From: Isoetes taiwanensis
Lineage: Eukaryota > Streptophyta > Lycopodiopsida > Isoetales > Isoetaceae
DNA: 64,000 nucleotides
NCBI GenBank assembly: GCA_021234155.1
Contig: JAJEKV010000001.1
Span: 16,685,491 to 16,749,490, forward strand
Reading direction: 5' to 3'
This document shows positions 50,521 through 61,528 of this stretch, piece by piece. The translations under genes were made by a program, and so were the position numbers. The notes beneath the pieces are model-generated. The model saw only the letters and a list, made by a program, of their open reading frames with translations, had not been told where the DNA came from and did not search any database. Positions within the stretch are counted from its first letter, which is position 1. The number at the start of each line of letters is the position of its first letter.

Positions 50521-50803
50521 CCTGGCGGTGGAGGGCGTTTTAAATGCGATTTTTTGGTAGCGAGGATCATCCTTGCGGTCCTTTCAAGCTTCAAGCAAGC
50601 ATCAAAAGGTATTTCCATTTGGATCGATAAGCTCTATTTTTTAAGATTAGGCTTGTTGTTTGATAGATTTAGGGCTTCTTGTTTTCTTGTTTGTTTTTCA
50701 ATCCATCCCATTTCTATCCTCCTCTTCTTTCCATCCTTGTTTTTCTTCAATCCATTTAGCCTCTTATTGAAGTATGAATCGAATCCTCCTCCTTCTTCTT
50801 CAA

Positions 50804-51159
50804 TGATCTTCCAATCATTGGTTTCTTCCTTCCTAATCTTCCGTTCTTCCAATCTTCTATTCATTTCTTCTTCTTCTAGCTTCTTCTTCTTCACCACTTT
50901 CTCATTCTATTCAATCTTTCTTTCCTATCTCCACTTTTCTTCTTCTTCTTCTTCTTCTTCTTCTTCTTCTTCTTCTTCTTCTTCTTCTTCTTCTTCTTCT
51001 TCTTCTTCTTCTTCTTCTTCTTCTTCTTCTTCTTCTTCTTCTTCTTCATTTGTACCTTCTTCTTCTTCTTCTTCTTCATACATTTTTTCCATGGAAGGGC
51101 GTGGTGAAAACCGAGGCCCATTCTTCCTCTATTTTTATTACAAGAAGGGGCGTCGTTGA
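50804..51159 (+). other. serine-rich frame through a TTC microsatellite
   Basis: A plus-strand frame runs through pyrimidine-rich DNA and reads as a long serine tract, then ends FSMEGRGENRGPFFLYFYYKKGRR before TGA. The frame owes its length to the TTC repeat. A short real coding start at the ATG near 51091 (MEGRGENRG) is possible but unsupported. The pyrimidine-rich stretch could equally be a leader. Confidence 0.2.
50937..51047 (+). repeat. (TTC)37 microsatellite
   Basis: 111 bases of uninterrupted TTC, followed by a shorter run at about 51057-51079 and preceded by imperfect TTC-rich DNA from about 50870. A smaller TTC tract also occurs near 16699-16737 in the same element. Confidence 0.95.
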
Positions 51160-51470
51160 AAGCGAGGCCTTCTTTTATATTCTTCCTTTTTTTTTATTTT
51201 CATTTTTACATGTCAATATATAGTTCTTTTTAATTAACAATGTAAATAGTTTAATGTCGATAGTCTTTCCAGCGTGAGATAGATCTTTTTTGTTTTTATT
51301 TATTTCTTTATTTATGTAAGTTTTCTAATTATTGAATGCCTTTATTTTTTTGCATATACCACTAATAATAACAAAATCATTAAGCTCTTGGAAATCGATT
51401 TTACTACATTTCGAAGACATTCTAGGTAAGAATTTGAGTTTGAGTGGGAGAATAAAATTTTAATGTTTTA

Positions 51471-51806
51471 TTTAGGTTAAAAAACTTGGGGAGACTGGAC
51501 AAAGGGCATGAGTAAATCCTTTGAGTGGAAGACTAGGTGTTCGGGGTCAAATCACCCAGATTCTCTTAATTTTATTGATTAATGTATTTAGTTTAGAAAA
51601 ATTAGGGGAGACTTGGACAGCAAAGGGCATGAGTAGAGCTCGCCTTAGTGGAAGACTAGGTGTTCAGGTCCAAGCTCCACTTGGATTCTCTTAATAATTT
51701 TATTGATTAATGTATTTAGTTTAGAAAAATTTGGGAGACTTGGACAAAGGCATGAGTAAACAAAGCGAGTGGAGAAGACTAGGTGTTAGAGGTCCAAGCT
51801 CCTGCT
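51471..51806 (+). repeat. tandem repeat, three units of about 90-128 bp
   Basis: Units begin TTTAG at 51471, 51587 and 51715. Each contains GGGAGACTTGGACAAAGG, CATGAGTA, GGAAGACTAGGTGTT and, in the first two, TTTATTGATTAATGTA. A partial fourth copy is visible at 51851-51883. No coding function is seen. Confidence 0.85.
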
Positions 51807-52479
51807 CTCCCTATCTGTTTATTTTTTATTAATATATATCAATAAATAGAAATCTTCTGTGGGATTGGACAAAGGGCTGAGGGTTTTGAAAAATTGCATT
51901 GTGTTTGCAGTTTCCTAGTTTAAGAATGTTGTTTTAAAGATGTTAGGGATGTCGAAGAAACAGAGTGTGGAGTGGTTAGAGCAGAAAAAAGAATTTAAAT
52001 AGTTGGTTTTAAAAAAAAATTAAAAGGGGAAACTAACTCTTAAGAAGTAGGTAAGATTCATAATGAAGGTTTGAAAAAGTCACAAAAGCAAGATTAACTG
52101 AATCTAAATTGGTTTGTAGGTATGGCCCCATTTGTGAAGACACTAATGATTAGTGAGATTAGGTATGGTCATAAAATGAGATATGTGCTATGAAAGTCGG
52201 CCAGGAGATGCAAGCCCCAGTCAGCGTGCCGACCATTTTGTGGGGCCAATTGAAAAGGAAGTGCCAATTTGAGTGCTTTAAAAATGGCCCAGTCAAGAAG
52301 AAATGTTGATTTCTCTCATGACACACATGTAAAGCCAATGATTGGAAACCCCATGGATGGCCCGAAGACATGTTTGAAGCATTGGTCTTGACTTAAAGAT
52401 CCCAATCTCGCAGGAGCTGCATTAATGTCCAGGAATGGGTGGCTTCATGGAATTCCTCAAAGCCGGCGTTTAGCGGATG

Positions 52480-53640
52480 CAAAGAACATCATTGCGGATC
52501 TCAATGCACGTCGGTTGGAGGTAATTAAAATGCTTTGCATCGAGCTCTAGTGAGGCAAGGTATAAGCCCACTTTTCTTTGGAGAATCCATGAACACATCA
52601 ATCTTTGTTGATCCCATGCATTAGAGGCCCGTGGATGTAATCGCCTTATTGAGGAGAAACCAACACGCCCTTGCAGTATCAAATCCAAGATCAGCGGAAC
52701 ACAACCTTCAGATGATGAGCTATCTGAGTGGATGGGTTTTCAAGGGCAAAGTAGAGGCGTGAGATGGCTCAAAGATACATGCAGCTTCAAGAGCATCTGC
52801 TTCTAGCTACATCCATTGGACTTGCATATGAAGTTGCTGGCTCTAGTAGGGATACCATAGGGCCAATGGTGATTCTACACTCATGAGATGGAAGACACTT
52901 GCACACTTGTTTGACTATTTACCTAATAACTTATGCGTTTTAGAAGATGGTCGATACAGTGCCTAGGCCAAGAGAAAGAACTGACAAACACATAGAAACG
53001 AACTTAGAGGCAAAATCAAGTTGCCATCGCCCATTATGTTCGGAGATAGCTCTTGCCCTAGCGGAAGGTGTCGTTAGAGATCCACAAAAAAGGCCACTTC
53101 ACTCACTTGCAAAAGCTTAATTGCAGAGTCAAATTACATTTTGATGATGAGTACCAAAATGTGTGGGTGGCCATTAATTGATGGGACAATCACGATTCAT
53201 TTTCATGAAATTAGATCCCTTGTTGGAATGTCGGTACTTACTTTGGGATGGACAAGCAAAATATCCATGGTTAGAGGAAGCGTGTTTGAAATCAAGGATG
53301 ATGATACGTGTATGGGGAGACCACGAAATTCATGATGTCTATGCATTGGGATATATTTATGAGATGCTTCTGGATTTAAATTACGAAGCTATCGACGAAT
53401 GGAGTGGTTTAATAATAACAACAATGCAATGGATTAATCCAACCCTTATGTACCAAGCGATGTCTTGACAAGTTGGAGGAGCAAAACAAGAATGATGTGC
53501 CCTGCATTGAAGGCGTATTCTCATCGACCCAAAGCTTAAAGTTGGTATTTGAAGCCTTACAAAGTGTTGGAATATCTTTACCATGGTTGTGAGGCAAAGG
53601 AAACTGACACATGAAGTGCTGGATGCCTTGGGATGTCTCA
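52480..53640 (+). pseudogene. receptor-like kinase relic (decayed)
   Basis: Plus-strand pieces in changing frames follow the order of a plant receptor kinase domain: VEVIKML (subdomain II lysine region, about 52515); RIHEHINLC and ARGCNRLIEEK ('H.NLV.L.GFC..G..RLLVYE', about 52585-52660); LFDYLPNNL (about 52910); LRGKIKLPSP and EIALALAEGV ('L.W..R..IALG.A.GL', about 53010-53070); KLHFDDEYQNVWVA ('NILLD..YQ.RVADFG', about 53135); HDVYALGYIYEMLLDLNYEA ('SDVYSFG...LE...G..A', about 53335); and ILIDPKLK with HEVLDALG near the C-terminus. The HRDLK catalytic loop and the APE motif are not clearly preserved. It cannot encode an active kinase as assembled. It lies inside the CACTA element, so capture is likely. 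An older resident pseudogene remains possible. Confidence 0.45.
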
Positions 53641-55560
53641 AAATTGTTGTTGTGCAACTCAAATAATGAATACAATATTGTATATCTTGCCATGTTTAAG
53701 GTATTAAATTTTTTTTAATTGTCTAATAACCAAATATATAAAAGACACTTTTAATTATTCAAATCCAATGTTTTTGTAATGAACTTCCCATGTTGCTAAC
53801 ATTTGTTGCTTTCCTACTATGTTATTCATACGCCTCCATATAAATAACTTGCAAGTTTTTTGCACATCCAGCAACCATGGGATCTTGACACGATGGCATA
53901 TCTATTGTTCCTGGCACTACTTCTCATCGTGGCTTGGCTTGTATGTGTGACCCTAAACACGCAAGGCCTTTAAAATGAGAAGTTAGTGGGTCGGGTTGCT
54001 TCATACCATAGCCACCTCCACATTGTGTGGTTGGTATGGATTTTTCTAGGATAAAATGTAAGTTAACCATTTATTTTTAACGTTCTAATGTTTTAAATGT
54101 AAGTGTAAAATCACGGTTCGCGTCCTTCTTTTCACATGCATAATGTTGATGCGATGCATTAGTTGTAAAATGGATCTTCTTCTCACCACCACTTGCTTGA
54201 AGAGGCGGAAAAGGACCCTCGCATCCGGTGAGGAAGAGCGAAAGGCGAGGAACTCTAGAGGATATCAACTGGCGATAACCTGAAGATAGGTGGAATGCCT
54301 TGCAATTCCGGGATGTCGCCTTGAAATGGAGATTATGGCAGCGGTACATTAGAATACAAAGTAGAGGCGGAAGTGCAGCCCATGACCCTCCTGCGTCATA
54401 GCTCATACACTCCTTGAGATTCAATCTTGGGCCCGTTCCTAGAGCAGGGGAGAATGAACCCACGAAGGAAGCGTAGAAGCGAGTAGTTTACGTCGAGGTG
54501 GACCTAATTCCTCTTGACTCACATTTTAAAAGATTGTGCACCACGCACCACCTCCCACGAAGGCATCTCTTTCCAATATGAGTGAGTTTCATCTTGAATT
54601 ATGCCTTTTTGTTCACTAACACATATTCATATATTTAATTAGGTATGTTGAGTGTAGTAGCGAAGTTCTTGCGTATGCAGCCTGCCCAGAGATGGCGGTA
54701 ATTTTTTGGAAAGATGGCTAATAATGTCTGATAAGCGTTGCCATAGCGTCCCTGAGAATTGAATGGAACTCGGGGAGCTGTGATGAGGGAAAAGAGAGGA
54801 TCAAGGGAGATTTTAGAAAGCGAGAATATCCAGAGGCTCAAATTAGGGAGAGATCTCATGGAGGGAGGTTTGTTCAAAGCGAGGGAGTGCGTATATTAAA
54901 TCCACGGGGTATTAGGCTCTTTGGTTCTTCATTATAACCTCATTGTATATATTTTATTTATATTTTAAATTGTCGGAAGGCTGACTGAAAGCTCTTGCCA
55001 AAGCTCTGAGGAGTCCAGATAAATTAGCCGCAGCCTATCACAGTTGACTAATGAGGCATTTCAAAGTACATCATCTCTCCCATGAGTGGTATAATTAGAT
55101 GATGCCATGTGGACCTAAGTCCTTGTATTGCATTGTGATGTTTGAAGGCCAACATATTATCAAAGAAAGGGGAAGCTAGAACAAAAGCGTGACTGGGCCA
55201 GTCACAATGACAAGCAAGTGGCGACCATAGTGCCAATAAAGGCTGAATGCGGGTTGGCTTCTGGATGCGCTATTTGTAAGTATAAATTTGGTTTATAATG
55301 GAGTTCTCGAGTTGAACTAACATTAGTTTTGGTGCTCATTCTCACTAAGTCATTTCTTTGGTGCATTTTAAGATGAGCGAAAGACCTTCAAACAAAGTGA
55401 TCATCACGGCCATCAGCGTCACATGCTTCTTGGCGTGAAAGGGGGATGAAGTGTGTATCATTCATTACGGAGAATAATTATTTGTGACTACAATGAACTA
55501 ATTGTTGCGATACAATATAATGCGAGGTAAATGAAAATGAAAGCCAATGAAGAAGAAGAA
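53641..55560. other. unassigned interior of the CACTA element
   Basis: Short coding-like pieces occur on the plus strand (around 54700-54900 and 54980-55300) and a 128-codon minus frame at 54077-54463, but none carries a motif I recognise. A TNPA-like second gene of the transposon would be expected hereabouts; I could not confirm one. Confidence 0.3.
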
Positions 55561-55990
55561 GGAAACTAACAACTAAAGACTGTATATTTTGTAATGTGCA
55601 AATTACATTATGAAATATATTAGTGGATTCAATTTAAATTTTATGCTTTGTTCTTATTATTTGTGATTTTTTGTTATGTTAATTTTATATGATTCTATTT
55701 TTATTCTTAGATTTATTAAACATTTAATTACATATTAAACAATAATGCTTATCTACCATTAATATAATTTAATCAATATTTGTTTCTATTTTTTCCAATT
55801 TTAAATTTTTTAAAAATATTTATTCTCGATTTATTTTTGTTCATATTTAATATTTATTAATACTAGTAATATTATTGATAATATTAATATTAATAAATAT
55901 TACTAAATATTTATTTATATTAAATATTGTTAATTTTAGCGAATATAGATATTAAGCTGTCGGATTAAATCATATTGAATAAATAAATAT
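55561..55990. other. very AT-rich stretch
   Basis: About 430 bases made almost wholly of A and T, with runs such as TTTATTAATACTAGTAATATT, just before the CG-rich right subterminal region. The change in composition at about 56005 is abrupt. Confidence 0.7.
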
Positions 55991-56520
55991 TTTTATCAAA
56001 ATTCATGTCGTCGGTGAACTTGGCGTTATGTAATGGCCGCCCGCGTCGTGGCGTCGTTGAACAACGTTATGCTGCGTGTGCCGGGCAATGACGGTGCGGC
56101 CGACTTGTGAGGAGCCGAGGTGCGATACGCCCGACGCGTCGTTGAGCGGCGATTTCACCTTAGCGGCGACCAACGTCGGCCCTTCTGTACGCGCCAGTGG
56201 GCAGGACATGATGGCTGATACTTTTCGTTGAGCAGCGTTGCAGTCTTGCCCGCATGACCGGCCGTGATCACTTTAGCAGCGATGCCAGCGTGGTACGACC
56301 CGTAATAATGCTATAGCGGCGTTGAGCGGCGTCATATAAATTAAACAAAGGCGCCCGGTTGCGGTAGCGTATAAAAAGCGACGCATAAAGCGTCGTTTAT
56401 CCGGCTTCCGACGTCGAAATAGGCGTCGTTGCTCGGCGTTTTGGCGTCGATCATCGGCGATGCAAAAGCGGCGTCTGGGTGTCGTAATAGGCATCGTAAC
56501 GGGGCTTTGGTTTTGTAGTG
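55991..56520 (-). repeat. right CACTA terminus and subterminal repeats
   Basis: About 500 CG-rich bases carry the motif at 56052, 56137, 56225 (partial), 56316 and 56424. They end GGTTTTGTAGTG at 56520, which read inwards is CACTACAAAACC. The composition and motif match the left end at 13569-14030. Flanking DNA begins ATAGTAAAG. Confidence 0.75.
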
Positions 56521-56602
56521 ATAGTAAAGTGAGTTAAAAGAGAGAAAGAAGTTGAAGGAGGGCCGGAAAACTGATGGAAAGGCTGACATTTAGTTGAAGG
56601 AC

Positions 56603-56815
56603 TCAATTCAGCAGCCATCGCCTAATATTGGATATAAAATGCTTCAACAAATGGGTTGTCATCGAGGCGATATCATTTGAAGTCGTAGGAGCGGTTATCT
56701 ATGTAGATGGTACATTGAAAGGATGCAAAAAAAAGTTAGCGGCAAAGGCTGATGTAGTTTCGGGGAGAAAACAAAGTGTTCTTGGAAAAATAAAAGTGGT
56801 TATTCAATATTAAAA
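56603..56815 (+). pseudogene. possible G-patch exon next to the transposon tip
   Basis: After a splice-acceptor-like ATTCAG, the plus strand reads QPSPNIGYKMLQQMG, close to the opening of the G-patch RNA-processing domain ('NIG.KLL.KMGW..G.GLG'). The next residues (CHRGDII, stop, SRRSG) lack the conserved Trp and GLG, and a stop follows. A neighbouring frame continues as VVSGRKQSVLGKIKVV. It may be a decayed exon of a gene into which the CACTA element inserted. The evidence is one motif only. Confidence 0.3.
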
Positions 56816-58130
56816 GCAACAAATGCCTTGTTGCGGTTCAAAGAGATCCATTTGGAAGATAGTGAAAAGATCTCAATAGAATAATAAGAAGTAGTATGGC
56901 GATGGCAGTACAAATCCGGCAAAGAGGAAGTTTGTGACACATCGGGTAAGCACAAAATTATGAATTCATACGCCTTTCACGTATATCCATATGGAAATAA
57001 ACATTTCAACTTTGACCAATGGCCAGGATGCTAGTAGAGCTACTTACAAAGGTATGCAACAAGTTTACCTCTTGCCTATCTTGTGGATGCCATGTATGTG
57101 ATATGATACACAGCATTTTCAGAACCTCTTTGTCCTAACTTGCATTTTACCGCGGTATGAATGCTGCTAAAACTTTGGCCAATTTCTGTCAGTGCGGAAG
57201 AAGATGCACATTGAAGGCAAGAAAAATGGAAATAATGGTTGAAGGAGAATCACATCGGCTCCATTATGCTGCGTGGCTAATCAAAGGCGCACCATCACTA
57301 TGTAGTAGCATGATATGGAGGAAGAATGTGTCTTACGGCCTTGCACCAAATCCTTGAAACCCCTTGTTTGCTAGCTTCGAATTCTTCTATTTTTTAGACT
57401 CTGCATGGCCAAGCCTATTATATGCAACTAATAGAACATTAATAGAAATCCGGTTCAATATATCTGGAACATTAAAAGGGATGCAAACATCACAAGCTCA
57501 TCTGCGTCATCTTCATGTACACATATCTGAATAGGTACCATAACTATAAAAAGACATCGGCTTTTGCTTCCCTCTCAATTCTTTAGTCTTTGCTCTGCAA
57601 TATGCCCCTCTACATTGTGGGATACAAAAAAAATATGAAGAGAATTTACAAGCGGAAAAGTATATACTTCTTAATGTCATCCTATGGTTTTCAGTTAGGG
57701 TACTTTGATATGCCATTTTTGATGAAACCGTCACATGGATTCTTATAAACTGGATAACATGGTTTAAGACCTTGGCGGCAGAAGCTCATTACCGTTTTGC
57801 AATTTCTTACATTTTATGTTCTTTGCATTTTACTGGGGGGTAAAACCTTAGAGTTCTATGTATATGATCAATTCCGCATATCCTAGCGGTGATGTGCAAT
57901 AACAAGTAGCAGGGCCTGGAACAACAAAGCGATTATGCAATTTGAATTACGTATGGGTAGTATATGATCATAGCGAGGATCTGTTTCTCTTTTGTTGGCG
58001 AAATAGGTGAGAGGAATAGTTGATGCAATGTGTGTGCATCGAGGTCTTACCATGATGTTGTCTTGATCATGTGAAATGCTGATGAAATCATGTTTTCTAA
58101 CTCATCTTTGCGGAAATCACATGACTAATG

Positions 58131-58420
58131 ACGAGGGAAGCAACTCGATAGATTGACGGCCCAGTTGTGAACTTGCATCACGGATGAAGGCATGACATGA
58201 TCTCTTGCATCAACTATTGAATCAAAAGACAATTTGCACGATATAACTTTGGACCTCTACTCCATTATATGCGGCGAGGAAACAACTCAGTAAAATTGAT
58301 CAAGCCTAGATTGTGAACTTGCATCCACCCGGATGAAGAAGGCATGACATGATCTCTTGCATCAACTATTGAATCAAAAGGCGGTTACTGATATAACTTT
58401 GGACCTCTACTCCATTATAT
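58131..58420 (+). repeat. tandem duplication, about 145 bp
   Basis: 58131-58270 and 58273-58420 share TTGTGAACTTGCATC, GGCATGACATGATCTCTTGC, ATCAACTATTGAATCAAAAG and GGACCTCTACTCCATTATAT. They differ by small indels and substitutions. Confidence 0.85.
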
Positions 58421-59718
58421 ATTAACACATTTGTCGTTAGCACAAGATTAGCACCAAAACTTAACTTGTTATTGGGATTCGAATGCGCTACTGCACATAT
58501 AGGCTCTAATAGCATTTTAAGCCTTGGCTGAGCACAAAGAATCGTAGAATCTTTACGGATGCTCGCAGGCGCATTGTATTTCCCGGCGACCTTGCAGGCG
58601 CAAACCACAAACTCCTTTACTTGCCAAAATGCAAATAGGTGGGTCTTCAACAAGATATATTCAGGACTCAATTTTGGATTTCAACATGACCATAAAAGTA
58701 GAAGAGTAAAAAGTTTGTAGTATCTTCTTGTAGTTGCTATTCCGCGTTGTTTGGCATTAAAGTGATCGGTTACTCTCTGCCAATGCGTGATAAATCACGA
58801 GAAGATGGTCCTCCTATCGATTCTACCATCTCCAAGTTAATCATATGTATTGTCTAAATTTGAAAAATCTTTACAAGGTTTCGTCTAGTTAGTATGTCTA
58901 AGATTGCAACACATGTTAATCTTTTGCTTCCATCCTTGTTCTGAATATTCCAAAGCTATTTTGTATTTGTCCATCAACCCTAGATTTTACCCAAAATATA
59001 ATTAAAAGAAGCGATTTCTACAACGTGAATGTTCTCGGGGCATAAACATGAAATACTTATTCCCAAAATTTTGTAGCAACTTACAATTTGTTTCAAATAT
59101 CAAAATCCTTACAACAGGCGTGAGTGCATGATACAAGTTTAGCATTGACAACATGGTACGCCTCTGAATTGCAGCATGCCATACCTCACGAAAAGTAATT
59201 GCCAAAATGTATATATCTAAAAAGTGGTAATGCTTTCCATCATAATTAAACAAATATTAGCCGACATTCAATTTGTGTTTTGTAATCATTATTTACTTGT
59301 CTTTTGGAATAAACACCTACCACATTAGCTTAAATCCCATCAACCAACAAAAATGGTGTATTGAAAAATAGTTTATTACAACAGGATTCTTAGTCCTGCT
59401 TAGGCATTGAGGCGTGAGTATACTTTGTCTCCGCGTCGTCAAAGTAGAACCACATAATGAGTATATATACTAGAGCTCACGGAAAAGGATCATGTGAAAA
59501 ATTGAGGCAACTGACTTTGCCTCTGATATCATCATAAGGCTATGCTACAAATTTCCAAAGCAATGAGGCACTTGCAATTTACGGACCTAATATCTGTGAG
59601 ACTTGAAACGAATTGAGAAAATATAAAAAACAAGTCATTTTGCTCCTCTCCAAAGGAATATATAGGCACTTATAAGCAGGGCTTGTAAATGAATGTAGGA
59701 TCTACAAACTCGTTTGCC

Positions 59719-60100
59719 AGAATATAATAGAAGTCTAATTTAATTTAAATATTGAGTCGTCAGATATGGTGGGGGGTTTGAAATAGAAATTTTGATTCCA
59801 AACAGTTTCATTTAAGCCACTCCGCCCACAAGAAACTAGACGACAACCCTCTATGCACTTTCATTAATAAAAAGTTAGTGGTGGCGAAGCATTTATGAAT
59901 GGACTTTTTCGAGAAGGCAGGGATCTCTGGCTCATTGTAAGAATATAGTAGGGGTCTAATTTAATTTAAATATTGAGTCGTCAGATATTTTGATTCCAAA
60001 CAGTTTCATTTAAGCCACTCCACCCACAAGAAACTAGAGGACACCCCTCTATGCACTTTCATTAATAAAAAGTTAGTGGTGGCGAAGCATTTATGAATGA
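59719..60100 (+). repeat. direct duplication, about 160-180 bp
   Basis: 59719-59901 and 59941-60100 share TCTAATTTAATTTAAATATT, GAGTCGTCAGATAT, CAGTTTCATTTAAGCCACTC and AAAAAGTTAGTGGTGGCGAA. The first copy has a 22-base insert (GGTGGGGGGTTTG...). About 40 bases separate the copies. Confidence 0.85.
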
Positions 60101-60412
60101 AACTTTTCCAAGAAAGAAGTTTTCTTTTTTAATTGCGTGAGACCGTAGCTTTCGATAGAGGTAGGATGAAGGTGGGGCCGATGCATGCCAATTCCTCTAA
60201 GTCAGGGGAACTTTCTAGGATTCGGAGTTGAAGCTACTTGATGGGATTCAGAATCTTCTTAGAATCTTAGGATTTTACGAAATCTATATAATTTAAGGGA
60301 ATCTAGGAGAATCTTCATAGGATCTTTAAAAATCTGGAGGAATCTCAATATATGCATGTAATATACATTAGAAGTTAGTGTAGACCTTCCTGTAATCCTA
60401 ACTAGAACCAGA

Positions 60413-60526
60413 CAAAAGCAGCTCTTGAAACCTAGTAGAATAATTTCAAGAAACAAACACAAACAAACAAAAGAAGCTCTTGAACCCTATTGTAATGATT
60501 TCAAAAAAACAAACAGTAGAACCATA
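60413..60526 (+). repeat. 57-bp tandem duplication
   Basis: Two copies start CAAAAGCAGCTCTTGAA (60413) and CAAAAGAAGCTCTTGAA (60469); a partial third starts at about 60527. Confidence 0.7.
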
Positions 60527-60613
60527 CAAAAGAAATTGTTTTACCAAGTAAAATAACTTGTTTATATACCTCTTCAATTTCAAATAGGAATCCTTAGTGT
60601 CCTTAATCGGTCT

Positions 60614-60689
60614 TCTTAACACTCTCTCGGGAATGAAATCTTGAACCCGGATCTTAAGACTATCTCGGGATTGAAATCTTGAACCCCAA
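60614..60689 (+). repeat. 38-bp tandem duplication
   Basis: TCTTAACACTCTCTCGGGAA at 60614 and TCTTAAGACTATCTCGGGAT at 60652, each followed by TGAAATCTTGAACCCC-like sequence. Confidence 0.75.
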
Positions 60690-61528
60690 TGGTAGAGACG
60701 TAGCAGGTCCAAACATAAATCAGACCATCTCCTTGAAGAGTAAGTACTTGATGCTCTTTAGGATAATGGAGATTGCTACGATTGAATACAATCTGGGGGG
60801 GATAATTGTCGTGATAAGTGGCTCAAAACGGAGACGATAACCACCACCCTGCCCAAAGGTTGGAACTTCATGGTGGGAAACAGAACCAGATGAAGGATCA
60901 ATATTTCATGGATGCACACGTTCAGAGTTCCAAGGTTCAGCAAAACTTAATCAGAGATATCTCTCGAGAATTGTTATATGGCCTTGCCACTATTCCAACC
61001 AGAAATACGAATAAAAGAACAGACTAATTAGTCCATGGCAAGTTCTGTAACTGATCTCGTGTGCTGATAGAGGACAAATTTGAACCTGAACCTGCCACGC
61101 ATCTAACAGATCCAAGTTAATGCTCGTACCGATATAGAATTTATAGGATCCTGAATATCTGAATTGGCTGACCCATTTGTCTAATATGTGCTGTTTCTAT
61201 GCAGTGTGAGACAAATGTTTTAAAGCTCTATTCTGCAGAAGACAATGGTTCAAATCTTTACATGAAAAACAAACTGGGCTTGATAACAAGGGTTCACATT
61301 TTGCATGTTAGTGACATAACAAGACCAAATGGTAAATAGACCTCTTCCTTGAGGCATGAATGTCACTTCATTGTCCAAATGTTTTCCCTGCATTGTCCAA
61401 GAGATCCTGATAGTATACACATCACCCAGACATCGCTCTATTCCCTTTAAATCAACATACGTAAATCGGAGATTTAATAAGCTTTGACTTTAATCCTTCC
61501 CTTAGACTTCCCTTGCAGAAGAATTCTT

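Larger units (their letters stand above)
13569..56520 (+). mobile_element. putative giant CACTA (En/Spm) transposon, about 43 kb
   Basis: The right end at 56520 reads GGTTTTGTAGTG, the reverse complement of CACTACAAAACC, a standard CACTA terminus. The left end is degenerate: AACTACAAGGG at 13569-13579, differing from CACTACAAGGG at the first base. Dense CGTCGTTNAACGGCG-type repeats fill 13646-14018 and 56052-56438, as expected of CACTA subterminal regions. A TNP2 transposase relic lies inside on the plus strand. The 3-bp target duplication is not visible (CGA on the left, ATA on the right), so either the left tip has mutated or the two ends belong to different but related insertions. The interior also holds a 27-kb satellite and host-gene relics. 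At this size it would be unusually large for the superfamily. Confidence 0.6.
56816..61528. other. intergenic DNA with short duplications
   Basis: No gene is recognised. A minus-strand frame at 58366-58671 (101 codons, with NAPASIRKDSTILCAQPRLK) looks protein-like, but I cannot place it and its 3' part overlaps a tandem duplication. Frames at 57157-57357 and 60818-61027 show no motif. The duplications are listed separately. Confidence 0.4.

Noticed and set aside
50515..51159. 214-codon poly-serine protein
   Set aside because: The frame starts at TTG, not ATG, and consists mainly of a TTC microsatellite. The matching poly-lysine frame on the other strand is rejected for the same reason.
54077..54463. 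128-codon minus-strand frame
   Set aside because: No recognisable domain and no splice signals; composition resembles an antisense shadow.
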